NCBI RefSeq assembly: GCF_000315425.1
Contig: NZ_JH992923.1
Coordinates: 578,554-642,553, forward strand
Direction: 5' to 3'
Source of the DNA: Massilia timonae CCUG 45783
GTDB lineage: Bacteria > Pseudomonadota > Gammaproteobacteria > Burkholderiales > Burkholderiaceae_D
DNA: 64,000 nucleotides
Numbering within the stretch: the first letter of the stretch is position 1; each line of letters starts with the position of its first letter. The position numbers and the translations under genes were made by a program. Positions 35,019-44,124 of the stretch are shown here, piece after piece. Under the pieces are notes generated by a model that saw only the letters and a program-made list of their open reading frames with translations, searched no databases and had not been told where the DNA came from.

Positions 35019-35711
35019 ATGCAGTCAGTCAGGCGCGCCAGCGTCAGCAACATCACCAGTACCAGCAAGGTCACCAGCAACGTCACCAGCAACCTCGCCA
35101 GCACCAGCGCCGATGGCAGGCGAAACCGCCGCGCCGAAACCACCATCGCGTCGATCCTCGCGGCGACCGAAGAGATGGTGCTGCGCGAGGGATCGGAGCG
35201 CATCTCCGTGCTCGATGTCTGCGCGCTGGCCGGGGTCTCGCGCGGCACCTTCTACCGCTATTTCGCCTCGCAGGAAGAGCTGCTTGACGCCTTTGCACGC
35301 CACAAGCGGGCCTCGTTCCAGCAGGCGATGTCCGATGCGGTGACGCCCTATGCCGAGCCGGGCGCGCGCTTCCATGCGCTGGTGCGCTACCTCGACGACT
35401 ATGCGGCGCATGGCCAGGCGCGCCTGCTCCTGCGCGCCGCGCCCGAGTACACGCTGCGCCTGTTCGGCCGCCTGTTCAACGAATCGCTGGTGCGTATCGA
35501 CGACCTGATGCGCATCGTGTTCGATTCTTGGGACCGGCGCTTGGGCATCCGCACCGACCGCGAACTGATCTGCGAGCTCCTGATCCGCTGCGTGCTGAGC
35601 GAGCTGGTGGTGCCCAACAAGCGTCCCGAAGACGGGGTGCAGCGCATTGTCGCCTTCCTGTATTCGATCGTCGAGTGCCAGTCGCGCGACGACGCGAAAA
35701 ATAAAAGTTAA
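35019..35711 (+). CDS. TetR-family transcriptional regulator
   Basis: A 230-residue TetR protein. After an unusual Ser/Thr/Asn-rich N-terminal tail of about 35 residues comes a standard helix-turn-helix (SVLDVCALAGVSRGTFYRYF) and an all-helical ligand domain. Its operon is flanked by two copies of the 27-bp palindrome (34112 and 35708), and similar copies lie upstream of most pathway operons, so it is the best candidate for the pathway repressor. The tail is encoded by 12-bp tandem repeats and may tolerate length variation; a shorter start is possible but no better ATG or GTG is seen. Confidence 0.92.
   Translation: MQSVRRASVSNITSTSKVTSNVTSNLASTSADGRRNRRAETTIASILAATEEMVLREGSERISVLDVCALAGVSRGTFYRYFASQEELLDAFARHKRASFQQAMSDAVTPYAEPGARFHALVRYLDDYAAHGQARLLLRAAPEYTLRLFGRLFNESLVRIDDLMRIVFDSWDRRLGIRTDRELICELLIRCVLSELVVPNKRPEDGVQRIVAFLYSIVECQSRDDAKNKS
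35043..35102 (+). repeat. 12-bp tandem repeats inside the TetR gene
   Basis: Three clear 12-bp units at 35067-35078, 35079-35090 and 35091-35102 (AAGGTCACCAGC, AACGTCACCAGC, AACCTCGCCAGC) follow two diverged units. They encode the tetrapeptides KVTS, NVTS and NLAS. As multiples of 3 they can expand or shrink without frameshift. Confidence 0.7.
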
Positions 35712-35734
35712 ACACATTTGCCATTTCTGTCTAT
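35708..35734 (+). promoter_or_regulatory. 27-bp operator-like palindrome (site 7) before the second amidohydrolase operon
   Basis: TTAAACACAT-N7-TTCTGTCTAT starts at the last codons of the TetR gene and lies 155 bp before the amidohydrolase start. It keeps the ACA/TGT cores and 27-bp span. The -10 position reads TCTATC, a weak match. The long leader to 35889 contains no convincing gene. Confidence 0.5.
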
Positions 35735-35888
35735 CTTTGGCAATATAGGTCCCGATGCAAAAGCACCGACCGAGTGCCGCGGGATGGAGACATGTGTTGC
35801 TTGTGGGTTGGCCGTGCCGATGGCCGGCCGATGTGTCCTGCCAATGCGCCTGCTGTCGGGATAACCAATCGTCACAGGGAGACACCAC

Positions 35889-36983
35889 ATGCTCATCGAC
35901 CTTCACGCCCACGCCCCCCACCCCGATTACTACAACCAGCACCCGCACTGGGGCCCGTTCTTCGAACAGCGCCCGGATGGCGACATCAAGCTGCGCGTCG
36001 GCCACTGGATCCTGTCGCTCGGCTCGCCCGAACGTCGTGCGGCCCTGCAGAAGGCCCGTGCCGAAGGCAAGACCCTCGACATCAACCAGTACCTGGCGCG
36101 CTGGGCCGATCCGAAGACCCGCCTGGCCGGCATGGACGCTGCAGGGCAGAGCGCCCAGGTGGTGTCGGTGCCGTCGCACTGCTACATGTACTGGGCCGAG
36201 CCCGAATTCGGCGTGCCTTTCGCACGCAAGGTCAACGACGTGCTGGCCGAATACTGCTCGGCGGCCCCGAACCGCCTGATGGCCTGGGCGCATGCGCCGC
36301 TCAACGCGCCGATCGAGGCGGCCAAGGAAATCCGGCGCGCCTGCACCACGCTGGGCGCCAAGGGCCTGGTTGCGGGCGGCGCCAACTTCGGCGGCCTGGA
36401 ATTCGACTCGCCCGAGATGGATCCGGTCTGGGAAGCACTGTGCGACCTCGACCTGCCGATGTTCGTGCACGGCTATAACCAGTCGGTGACCTGGGGCGAA
36501 GATGCCAATACCGACCGCTACGAAACCACCGCCATCGTCGGCATGAACTACGACGAGACGAAGTGCTTCTGGAACATGATCAATGGTGGCGTGTTCGACC
36601 GCTTCCCGAACCTCAAGGTGTACATCACCCACGGCGGCGGCTTTGTGCCTTACCAGCTGGGGCGCCTGGCGCAGACCAATCCCAACCTGGACGTCGCGCA
36701 CAACAAGAAGCCGGTGCTCGACTACCTGAAGAACTTCTACTTCGACGTCGAGCTGCACGAGCTGCCGATGCGCCAGGCGATGATCGAGATCATCGGCGCT
36801 GACCGCGTGCTGTACGGCTCCAACTTCGGCGGCAGCGACGCCGTCCGCCACGACCTGACCGACGGCCTGCGCATTTCCGACGAGGACCTGCAGAAGATTC
36901 GCTGGAAGAATGCCTGCGAGCTGCTGCACATCGATCCGGCCACCCTGGTCGAACCGGTCAAGCCAGCGGCGTTGGCAGCATGA
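35889..36983 (+). CDS. Amidohydrolase family 2 (ACMSD-like) protein
   Basis: A 364-residue TIM-barrel metal enzyme with the N-terminal HxH (DLHAHAP), a mid-barrel His (MFVHGYN), a second His (YITHGGGFVPYQLGRL) and a late Asp (LYGSNFGGSDAV). This is the ACMSD/decarboxylase-hydrolase pattern. It likely decarboxylates or hydrolyses a ring or ring-cleavage product. It overlaps the FAH gene by 4 bp (ATGA) and heads an operon with FAH, 3-hydroxyacyl-CoA dehydrogenase, thiolase and SDR. It differs from the first amidohydrolase (10616) by keeping the complete HxH motif. Confidence 0.87.
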   Translation: MLIDLHAHAPHPDYYNQHPHWGPFFEQRPDGDIKLRVGHWILSLGSPERRAALQKARAEGKTLDINQYLARWADPKTRLAGMDAAGQSAQVVSVPSHCYMYWAEPEFGVPFARKVNDVLAEYCSAAPNRLMAWAHAPLNAPIEAAKEIRRACTTLGAKGLVAGGANFGGLEFDSPEMDPVWEALCDLDLPMFVHGYNQSVTWGEDANTDRYETTAIVGMNYDETKCFWNMINGGVFDRFPNLKVYITHGGGFVPYQLGRLAQTNPNLDVAHNKKPVLDYLKNFYFDVELHELPMRQAMIEIIGADRVLYGSNFGGSDAVRHDLTDGLRISDEDLQKIRWKNACELLHIDPATLVEPVKPAALAA

Positions 36984-37852
36984 AGATCGCACGCTGCACC
37001 GACGGCGGTGCGCCGTTCTGGGCGCTGGTCGACAGCGAGGCGGCGCTGGTGCGCCCGATCGCCGGCGCGTTTGCAGACTGGGGCCCCGCACTGACCCGCG
37101 CGATTGCCGCCGGACGCGCCGCGGCGGGCGAGGATGCGCTGCCGATCGACGGTCCGGCTCGGTCACTGGCCGGCGTGCGCCTGTTGCCGCCGGTTGAACC
37201 GGTCAACCGCGTGGTGGTGGCCGGCGCCAACTATGCCAAGCACCTTGCGGCCGACTTCGGACTCAAGACGCCGCCGCAACCCATCGCTTTCCTGAAAGCC
37301 TATGGCGCCCTGATCGGCGCGAACGATCCGATCCGCTACCCGCCGCTGACGAAGGAGCTCGATCACGAAGTCGAGCTGGTCGTGGTCATCGGTGACGCCG
37401 CGATCGTTGATGGCGACCCGCTCGCCGCCGTGCTGGGTTACGCGGTCGGCAACGACGTCTCGGCGCGCGACTTGCAGCGTAGCGGCCCGGCCGGCATCGG
37501 CATGGACCTGTTCGCGGCCAAGAGCCAGGATTGCAGCACCGGGGTCGGTCCGTGGATCGTCACACGCGACGAGTTCGGGCCCGGCAGTCCGCAGCTGCGC
37601 CTGACGCTCAAGGTCAACGGCCAGGTGCGCCAGGATGCCAGCACGGCGGAAATGACCTGGGATGTGGCGCAGCTGGTGCGTTTTGTCCAGGCCCGTTCGA
37701 GCTTCGCCGCCGGCGACATCCTGTTCACCGGTTCGCCCGCGGGCGTGGGGCAGGGCACGGGCGTGTACCTGGAGCCGGGCGACGTGGTGGAAGCGAGCGT
37801 CGAAGGTATCGGCACCATCTGCAACCTCGTCGGGCCCCGGCCCGGCGCATGA
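36980..37852 (+). CDS. Fumarylacetoacetate hydrolase-family protein
   Basis: A 290-residue FAH-fold protein with the core motifs VVVAGANYAKHL, acidic metal ligands in LDHEVELVVVIG, NDVSARDLQ, and the C-terminal FTGSPAGVGQG. Length is typical for 2-hydroxyhepta-diene-dioate isomerase or acylpyruvate hydrolase-like members. With the overlapping amidohydrolase gene it probably processes the ring-cleavage product to shorter acids. It is followed by 3-hydroxyacyl-CoA dehydrogenase after 10 bp. Confidence 0.88.
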   Translation: MKIARCTDGGAPFWALVDSEAALVRPIAGAFADWGPALTRAIAAGRAAAGEDALPIDGPARSLAGVRLLPPVEPVNRVVVAGANYAKHLAADFGLKTPPQPIAFLKAYGALIGANDPIRYPPLTKELDHEVELVVVIGDAAIVDGDPLAAVLGYAVGNDVSARDLQRSGPAGIGMDLFAAKSQDCSTGVGPWIVTRDEFGPGSPQLRLTLKVNGQVRQDASTAEMTWDVAQLVRFVQARSSFAAGDILFTGSPAGVGQGTGVYLEPGDVVEASVEGIGTICNLVGPRPGA

Positions 37853-37862
37853 GGAGACAAAC

Positions 37863-38768
37863 ATGATCGACAAGAACCAATCCGTGGTGGTGGTCGGCGC
37901 CGGCCTGATGGGCACCGGCATTGCGCACGCTTTTGCCAGCAGCGGCTTCGCGACCCGCCTGGTCGACAGCAATGGCCAGGCGCTGGAGAAGGCGCTCCAG
38001 AATATCCATGCGATCCTTGACGGGGGCGTCAAGCTCGGCAAGCTTGCGGCGGACGTGGCTGAGGCGGCCAAGGCGCGCCTGACGATCCACACGTCCCTGG
38101 CCGAAGGCGCGCCAGGGGCCAGCCTGCTGGTGGAGACCGTGTCCGAGAACTTGGCGGTCAAGAAGGCGGTGCTGGCCGAGGCCGTGCCGCTTCTGCTTGA
38201 CGGTGCGCTGCTGGCGACCAACACCTCGGCGCTGTCGGTGACCGAGATCGCGGCATCGGTGCCGCATCCGGAGCGGGTGATCGGGATGCACTTTTTCAAT
38301 CCGGTCCACAAGATGAAGTTGGTCGAGCTGGTGCTCGGCATCGCCACCGATGCTGCCACCGTCGCGCTGACGCGCGAATGGGTCGAGGCCATCGGCAAGA
38401 CCTCGATCCTGGTCAACGAATCGCCGGGACTGACCACCAGCCGCATGTCGGCGATGCTCGGCAACGAGGCGATGTGGATGCTGCAGGAGGGCACCGCCAG
38501 CGCCGAGGACATCGACACCGCGCTGCGCATGGGCTTCAACCATCCGATGGGCCCACTGGAACTGGGCGACCTGACCGGTTGGGATACCCGCCTGTCGGTG
38601 CTGCGTTACCTGCATTCGACGCTGGGCGAGAAGTTCCGCCCGTGCCCGCTGATCATCAAGATGGTCGCCGCCGGACGCCACGGCCGCAAGACCGGGCACG
38701 GGGTGTACCAATACGACGCGGCCGGGCAGCGCGTGCCGGGTTCGGGCCTGAAGGCGAGCAACCTATGA
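37863..38768 (+). CDS. 3-hydroxyacyl-CoA dehydrogenase
   Basis: A 301-residue NAD-dependent L-3-hydroxyacyl-CoA dehydrogenase. It has GAGLMGTG at the N-terminus, a catalytic-His segment (MHFFNPVHKMKLVEL), ESPGLTTSRM and a C-terminal helical domain (NHPMGPLELGDLTG). It oxidises 3-hydroxyacyl-CoA to 3-ketoacyl-CoA for the thiolase that overlaps it by 4 bp. GAGGAGAC lies 5 bp before ATG 37863. Confidence 0.94.
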   Translation: MIDKNQSVVVVGAGLMGTGIAHAFASSGFATRLVDSNGQALEKALQNIHAILDGGVKLGKLAADVAEAAKARLTIHTSLAEGAPGASLLVETVSENLAVKKAVLAEAVPLLLDGALLATNTSALSVTEIAASVPHPERVIGMHFFNPVHKMKLVELVLGIATDAATVALTREWVEAIGKTSILVNESPGLTTSRMSAMLGNEAMWMLQEGTASAEDIDTALRMGFNHPMGPLELGDLTGWDTRLSVLRYLHSTLGEKFRPCPLIIKMVAAGRHGRKTGHGVYQYDAAGQRVPGSGLKASNL

Positions 38769-39937
38769 ACGACATCTACATCGTCGAAGCGATCCGTACC
38801 CCGGTCGGTAAATACAAGGGCAGCCTGGCCGGCGTGCGCGCCGACCACCTGGGCGCCCACCTGCTGGGCGAACTGGTCGCCCGCGCCGGCATCGACGCCG
38901 CCGAGGTGGACGACGTCATCTTCGGCTGCGTCACCCAGGTGGGCGAACAGTCGGCCAACATCGCCCGCACGGCGGTGCTGGGCGCGGGCTGGCCGGCCGC
39001 GATCCCGGGCCTGACGATCGACCGCAAGTGCGGTTCGGGCGAGGTGGCCGTGCACATGGCCGCCGGCCTGATCGCCGCCGGCGCCGCCGATGTGGTGGTC
39101 GCGGGCGGCGCCGAGAACATGAGCCGGGTGCGCATGGGCGGCAACCGTGAAATCTACGGCGAGGCCTTCGGCGCGCTGGCGTCCGCCAGGTATGAGCTGA
39201 CCAGCCAGGGCGAGGCGGCCGAGCGGGTGGCCGACAAGTGGGGGCTGGGCCGGGAACAGCTCGACGCCTATGCCGTCGAGAGCCACCGTCGCGCCGCCGC
39301 CGCCGCCGCCGCGGGGTGGTTCGAGCGCGAGATCGTGGCGGTGCCGGTTGCAAGCCTGAAGGACACCGCCTATGCCGAGCCGGCGCCGGACAGCTTCGGG
39401 GCCGACGAAACCATCCGTCCGGGCAGCAATGTCGAAAAGCTCGCCACCCTCAAGGCCAGCTTCCGCGACGACGGAAAGCTCACGGCCGGCAATTCGTCCC
39501 AGATCTCGGACGGCGCCGCAGTCCTGCTGCTGATGTCCGGCGCTGCGGTGGACCGCCTGCGGGTGAAACCGCGGGCGCGCATCCGCGCGTTCACGACGGT
39601 CGGCTCGGATCCGACCCTGATGCTGACCGGCCCGGTGGCCGCCACCCGCAAGGTGCTGGAGAAGACCGGGCTGGGCGTCGACGACATCGATTTGTTCGAA
39701 GTGAACGAAGCCTTCGCGCCGGTGCCGCTGATGTGGGCGCAGGAGCTGGGCGTGGCGCACGACAAGCTCAACGTCAACGGCGGGGCGATCGCGCTCGGCC
39801 ATCCGCTGGGCGCCAGCGGAGCCCGGATCATGACTTCGCTGCTGCACGAGCTGGAACGGCGTGGCGCGCGCTACGGCCTGCAGGCGATCTGCTGCGCCGG
39901 CGGCATGGGAACGGCCACGCTGATCGAGCGCCTCTAG
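38765..39937 (+). CDS. Acetyl-CoA acyltransferase (thiolase)
   Basis: A 390-residue degradative thiolase with nucleophile C89 (RKCGSG), the NEAFAPVPLMW segment, the GHPLGASGARI His loop and the second catalytic Cys in ICCAGGMG. It starts within the stop of the dehydrogenase gene (ATGA). Together they complete a beta-oxidation turn, giving acetyl-CoA or propionyl-CoA and a shortened acyl-CoA. A second thiolase of this class is at 57963. Confidence 0.95.
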   Translation: MNDIYIVEAIRTPVGKYKGSLAGVRADHLGAHLLGELVARAGIDAAEVDDVIFGCVTQVGEQSANIARTAVLGAGWPAAIPGLTIDRKCGSGEVAVHMAAGLIAAGAADVVVAGGAENMSRVRMGGNREIYGEAFGALASARYELTSQGEAAERVADKWGLGREQLDAYAVESHRRAAAAAAAGWFEREIVAVPVASLKDTAYAEPAPDSFGADETIRPGSNVEKLATLKASFRDDGKLTAGNSSQISDGAAVLLLMSGAAVDRLRVKPRARIRAFTTVGSDPTLMLTGPVAATRKVLEKTGLGVDDIDLFEVNEAFAPVPLMWAQELGVAHDKLNVNGGAIALGHPLGASGARIMTSLLHELERRGARYGLQAICCAGGMGTATLIERL

Positions 39938-40014
39938 CACAGGCAGACACGGTGCGGCAGGCCGGCATAGAACCGGCCGCCGCAAGAAGCAGCACCTACA
40001 ACGAGGAGACAGCA

Positions 40015-40866
40015 ATGCACATCGACCTGAGCGGCAAGCGGGTGATCGTGACCGGTGCTTCGCGCGGCATCGGCTTGGCCATCGCGCGCAGCTTCGCGGC
40101 GGAGGGCGCGCGGGTTGCCGTCTGCGCCCGCAACCTGGAAGCGATCGAGGCTACCGGGCGCGAACTGGCGACCCGGGCGCAGTCCGTGATCGCGCGCGCG
40201 GTGGACGTCACCGATACGGCTGGCGTCAAGGCCTTCGTCGAGGAAGTCGCCGCGACCTGGGGCGGCGTCGACGTCCTGGTCAACAATGCGGGGCAGGGGC
40301 GTGGGGGCAACCTCGACACGCTCACGCCGGAACAGATCCTCGAGCACGCGAACATACTGCAAATGGGGCATTTCCGCTTCGTGCAGGCGGTGGTGCCGCA
40401 CATGCGCCGCCAGCGCTGGGGGCGGATCATCGAGATCAACGCCCTGGCCGGCGCCATCCCGACGCCGGACGGCATCCCCTCGGTCATCAACCGCGCTGCC
40501 TGCCTGGCGCTGTCCAAGTCGCTCGGCATGTCGCTCGCCAGGGACAACATCCTCGTCAACTCGCTCAACATGGGATGGATCGATACCGGCCAGTGGGACC
40601 GCCACTACGGCGAGGTCGGACCCGGCGTCTCGCGCGCGGAGTTCGACGCCATGGCGCTGAAGGTGGTGCCGCTGGGACGCTTCGGCAAGCCGGAGGACGT
40701 GGCCGGCATGGCGCTGTTCCTGGCCAGCGACTACGCCTCCTTCATCAGCGCCGCATCGATCGACATCTCGGGCGGCCTGCAGGGGCAGATCGCCTACTAC
40801 CCGACGCTCAAGCGCGAATTCGCCGAAATGGCCAAGAATCGCGTGATTCTAGATACAGAATCCTAA
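40015..40866 (+). CDS. SDR-family protein lacking the catalytic Tyr and Lys
   Basis: A 283-residue SDR with a normal cofactor end (TGASRGIG, NNAG), but the YxxxK site reads S156-V-I-N-R160 (IPSVINRAA): both catalytic residues are replaced. The rest of the fold, including the late SIDISGGLQG, is intact. It may be a non-redox enzyme, for example a hydratase or lyase using the fold, or a binding subunit. It is the last gene of the amidohydrolase operon and has a GAGGAGAC site. Confidence 0.82.
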   Translation: MHIDLSGKRVIVTGASRGIGLAIARSFAAEGARVAVCARNLEAIEATGRELATRAQSVIARAVDVTDTAGVKAFVEEVAATWGGVDVLVNNAGQGRGGNLDTLTPEQILEHANILQMGHFRFVQAVVPHMRRQRWGRIIEINALAGAIPTPDGIPSVINRAACLALSKSLGMSLARDNILVNSLNMGWIDTGQWDRHYGEVGPGVSRAEFDAMALKVVPLGRFGKPEDVAGMALFLASDYASFISAASIDISGGLQGQIAYYPTLKREFAEMAKNRVILDTES

Positions 40867-40874
40867 TCGAATAG

Positions 40875-41016
40875 TAGAATTCCGCGATTAATCGCGCTAC
40901 AATCAATTTGCATCACGCGTCTCGTTTCCGTTGGGCCGAAGACAGTCGAGCAGCACGGTTCACTGGAATGACAATCTGGCAGTGCTGAACGATTCAATAA
41001 AAGCGGTTCAACCGCT
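40875..41016 (+). promoter_or_regulatory. Promoter region of the envelope module with palindromes
   Basis: TAGAAT (40875-40880) and TACAAT (40898-40903) are 17 bp apart; the -10 is good and the -35 weak. The spacer contains the perfect 14-bp palindrome CGCGATTAATCGCG (40883-40896), a possible operator. Further on, TGAA-CGA-TTCA (40986-40996) and the hairpin AGCGGTT-C-AACCGCT (41002-41016) lie just before the ribosome binding site. The 27-bp motif found elsewhere is not evident here, so control may differ. Confidence 0.45.
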
Positions 41017-41034
41017 ATAACAGGAGACAGGTCC

Positions 41035-42714
41035 ATGAACCAAGCAAGCGGTATGCATCGCCACACCTGTCACGCGGTGCGGTCCATCGCGGCAGCCGCC
41101 GCACTTGCCTGCGCCGTCCCGGCGTCGGCAGCCGAAATCATCGTCGCCAATCCCGATATCAAGATGCGGCTCGACGCCACGATCCGCTACACCGGCGGCG
41201 TCCGCATGGAAGGGCAGGATAGCCGCCTGCTGCGCAACTACATCTACGACGAGGGCGATTCGAAGTTCGACAAGCACGACATGGTGACCAACCGCGTCGA
41301 CGTGCTGACCGAGTTCGACGTCAGCTGGCGCAACAAGATCGGCGCGCGGGTGTCGGCCGCCGGCTGGTACGACGAAGCATATGACGACCACGAGGTGCGT
41401 TCGCCCGCCGGCCTCTTGACCGCTTACCGCAACGGCAGGTACAACAATGAGGTGAAGCGCTACGTGAACGGGCCGTCCGGCGAGATCCTCGACGCCTTCG
41501 TGTGGGGCAATGTCGACCTGGGGCCGGTGCCGCTGAACATCAAGGTCGGCCGCCAGACCAATGTCTGGGGTGAAGGGCTGCTGCTCGGCGCCCATGCGAT
41601 TTCCTATGCCCAGTCTCCGGTGGACGGCGTCAAGGCCGCGATCAATCCGGGCGTCGAGACCAAGGAAGTGTTCCTGCCGATCGGCCAGGTGGCGCTGAGC
41701 GCCCAGGTGACCGACAATCTGACCCTGGTCGGCCAGTACTATTACGAGTGGAAGCCGACCCGGGTCCCGCATGCCGGCACCTATCTGATGGGCGCCGATA
41801 CCGCACCCTCGTCGGATTACCTGGTGTTCCCGATCCCGGGCGTGGCGGCGCAGATGATCGAGGCGCGCAAGCCGGGCGACCACGGCAACTGGGGCGTCGG
41901 TGCGCGCCTGAACGTCGAGGCGATCGAATCGAGCTTCGGCGCCTACTATCGCCGCTTCGACGACTACTCGCCGGAGTTGGGCGTGCAGCTGCTGAACTTC
42001 AGCGGCCCGCTGCCGACCCAGGCACGTTTCGTGTACCCGGACAAGATTGATCAGTACAGCCTGAGCTTCAGCCGCGTGATCAAAACCGTGGCGGTCGGCG
42101 CGGAACTGTCGTATCGCAAAAACGGCGCCCTGAATACGCCGTCCTCGATCACGACGCCGACCGGCGCGCGCGGCGATACCTGGCACGCGGTCGTCAATGG
42201 CATCTACATGCTGCCGGCGACACCGCTGTGGGCGACCGGCACCCTGGTCGCTGAACTGGCCTATAACCGTCTCGATGAGGTCACCACCAACCCGGCGCTG
42301 TACCGTTCGGTGGGGGCGGCGAGCTGCGTGGATTCGCGCACCAGCGTGGCCCGCTCGGGCACCAAGGATGACGGCTGCTCGACCAAGGACGCATGGCTGA
42401 TGGCCTTGCGCTTCACCCCGCAGTACCTGAATGTGCTGCCTTCGTGGGACCTGTCCGTGCCGGTGAGCGCCACCTACGGGATCTCGGGCAACGCCCCGTC
42501 CTCCGGCGGCGGCACCGAAGGCGAGCTGCGCTGGTCGATCGGCGCCACCGCCACCTACGCATCGAAGTATGAATTCTCGCTCCTCTATGCCGACCGCAAG
42601 CTGCCCGTCCGGGAGCTGAACGGACGGATCACCGGGGGCGCGGCCCACAGCAATTCGTCGGTCGGCGTCATCGACCGCGGCTGGCTGTCCTTTACCTTCA
42701 AGACGGCATTCTAA
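41035..42714 (+). CDS. DUF1302 outer-membrane beta-barrel protein
   Basis: A 559-residue exported protein with a signal peptide ending near AVPASA-AE, then many amphipathic strands and a C-terminal Phe (SFTFKTAF) typical of outer-membrane barrels. DUF1302 proteins are found with DUF1329 and RND genes in clusters for hydrophobic substrates and may form the uptake channel. Four Cys residues cluster around 420-450 (AASCVDSRTS, DDGCSTKD). It is the first gene of the envelope module, followed after 23 bp by DUF1329. Confidence 0.88.
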   Translation: MNQASGMHRHTCHAVRSIAAAAALACAVPASAAEIIVANPDIKMRLDATIRYTGGVRMEGQDSRLLRNYIYDEGDSKFDKHDMVTNRVDVLTEFDVSWRNKIGARVSAAGWYDEAYDDHEVRSPAGLLTAYRNGRYNNEVKRYVNGPSGEILDAFVWGNVDLGPVPLNIKVGRQTNVWGEGLLLGAHAISYAQSPVDGVKAAINPGVETKEVFLPIGQVALSAQVTDNLTLVGQYYYEWKPTRVPHAGTYLMGADTAPSSDYLVFPIPGVAAQMIEARKPGDHGNWGVGARLNVEAIESSFGAYYRRFDDYSPELGVQLLNFSGPLPTQARFVYPDKIDQYSLSFSRVIKTVAVGAELSYRKNGALNTPSSITTPTGARGDTWHAVVNGIYMLPATPLWATGTLVAELAYNRLDEVTTNPALYRSVGAASCVDSRTSVARSGTKDDGCSTKDAWLMALRFTPQYLNVLPSWDLSVPVSATYGISGNAPSSGGGTEGELRWSIGATATYASKYEFSLLYADRKLPVRELNGRITGGAAHSNSSVGVIDRGWLSFTFKTAF

Positions 42715-42737
42715 GCGCCGCAAACAGGAGACTCGAC

Positions 42738-44102
42738 ATGAACATCAAGCGACTCATCATCGGCTCGCTGGCAGGGCTGGCAGGCCTGGCCAGCGGCGCG
42801 CAGGCCCAGGTCACCCCCGACGAGGCCAAGCAGCTCGGCAGCACGCTGACCCAGCTCGGCGCCGTCAAGGCCGGCAACAAGGAAGGCACCATCCCGGCCT
42901 ATACCGGCGGCCTGCAGAAGGCGCCGGCCGGCTTCAAGGCGGGCAGCGGCGTCTGGGCCGACCCGTTCAAGGACGAGGCGCCTGTCCTGCGCATCGACGC
43001 CAGGAACTACCAGCAGCATGCCGACAAGCTGTCCGACGGCCAGAAGGAGCTGTTCAAGAAGCATTCGGGCTTCTACATGGACGTGTACCCGACCCATCGC
43101 ACCGCCGCGGTGCCGGAGCGCGTGCTGGCCAAGACGGTGCGCAATGCGACCAGCTGCAAGACCGCCAAGGGCGGCCTGGCGGTGGACCAGGCCTGCCGCG
43201 GCGGCATCCCGTTCCCGATCGCGAAGACCGGCAACGAGATGATGTGGAACCAGCAGCTGCGCTACAAGGCCGACACCACCACCCGGTCCTCGCGCTCGTG
43301 GGTGGTCGACGCCAGCGGCAAGGCCGTCATGACCTCGCAGCAGCAGACCTTCGAGGAAACGCCGTACTACCACGAGGACCTGGATGGCCGCGACGAGCAG
43401 ATGTACTGGCGCACCTACTCGGTCACCAGCGCGCCGATCCGCAAGGCGGGCGAAGTCACCGGCCTGATGGACTTCCTCGACCCGACCCAGAAGCCGCGCC
43501 GCGCCTGGAGTTATGCGCCGGGCCAGCGCCGCATCAAGCTCGCGCCCGAGTTCTCCTACGATACCCCGGTGGCCAGCATGGGCGGCGTCACGCTGTTCGA
43601 CGAGCTGTTCGTATTCTCGGGCCAGATGGACCGCTTCGACTTCAAGCTGGTCGGCAAGAAGGAAATGTACGTGCCTTACAACGCCTACAAGCTGTACTTC
43701 GGCTGCGGCGTCGAGGAGCAGTTCAAGGAAAAGTACCCGAACCCGGCCTGCTGGCGCTGGGAGCTGCACCGCATGTGGGTGGTCGAGGCGACCCTGAAGC
43801 AGGGCTTCCGCCACGCCTACGCCAAGCGTACCTATTACATCGATGAAGACAGCTACGGCGCCATGCTGTACGACGCCTACGACCGCAGCGGCCAGCTGTA
43901 CCGCTCGATCTTCAACTCGATGATCCAGCTGTACGACGTCGATGCGCCGTACACCGTGAAGAACGTGATCTTCGACTTCAACAAGGGCATGTATGCGCTG
44001 GTCAACGACGGCCTGGTCGGCGGCTATGCCGTGGTGACCAAGCCGCGCTCGAACCGCGACCTGAACCCGGAGACCATCGTGGCGAAGGAAACCGCGCGCT
44101 GA
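42738..44102 (+). CDS. DUF1329 periplasmic protein
   Basis: A 454-residue protein with a signal peptide (MNIKRLIIGSLAG to GAQAQ) and the DUF1329 body, including GNKEGTIPAYTGGL near the N-terminus and PYNAYKLYFGCGVEEQ late. The family has a LolB/LppX-like lipid-binding fold (known), so it may ferry a hydrophobic substrate between the DUF1302 barrel and the inner-membrane RND protein (inference). A GGAGAC site precedes the ATG. Confidence 0.88.
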   Translation: MNIKRLIIGSLAGLAGLASGAQAQVTPDEAKQLGSTLTQLGAVKAGNKEGTIPAYTGGLQKAPAGFKAGSGVWADPFKDEAPVLRIDARNYQQHADKLSDGQKELFKKHSGFYMDVYPTHRTAAVPERVLAKTVRNATSCKTAKGGLAVDQACRGGIPFPIAKTGNEMMWNQQLRYKADTTTRSSRSWVVDASGKAVMTSQQQTFEETPYYHEDLDGRDEQMYWRTYSVTSAPIRKAGEVTGLMDFLDPTQKPRRAWSYAPGQRRIKLAPEFSYDTPVASMGGVTLFDELFVFSGQMDRFDFKLVGKKEMYVPYNAYKLYFGCGVEEQFKEKYPNPACWRWELHRMWVVEATLKQGFRHAYAKRTYYIDEDSYGAMLYDAYDRSGQLYRSIFNSMIQLYDVDAPYTVKNVIFDFNKGMYALVNDGLVGGYAVVTKPRSNRDLNPETIVAKETAR

Positions 44103-44124
44103 TATAGCGCCGTTTTCCGCGAGT

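Noticed and set aside
40845..40862. Inverted repeat GATTCT-N6-AGAATC as a ninth copy of the 27-bp operator
   Set aside because: Spacing and arms do not fit the 10-7-10 pattern, and it lies within the end of the SDR coding sequence; at most a possible IclR half-site pair.
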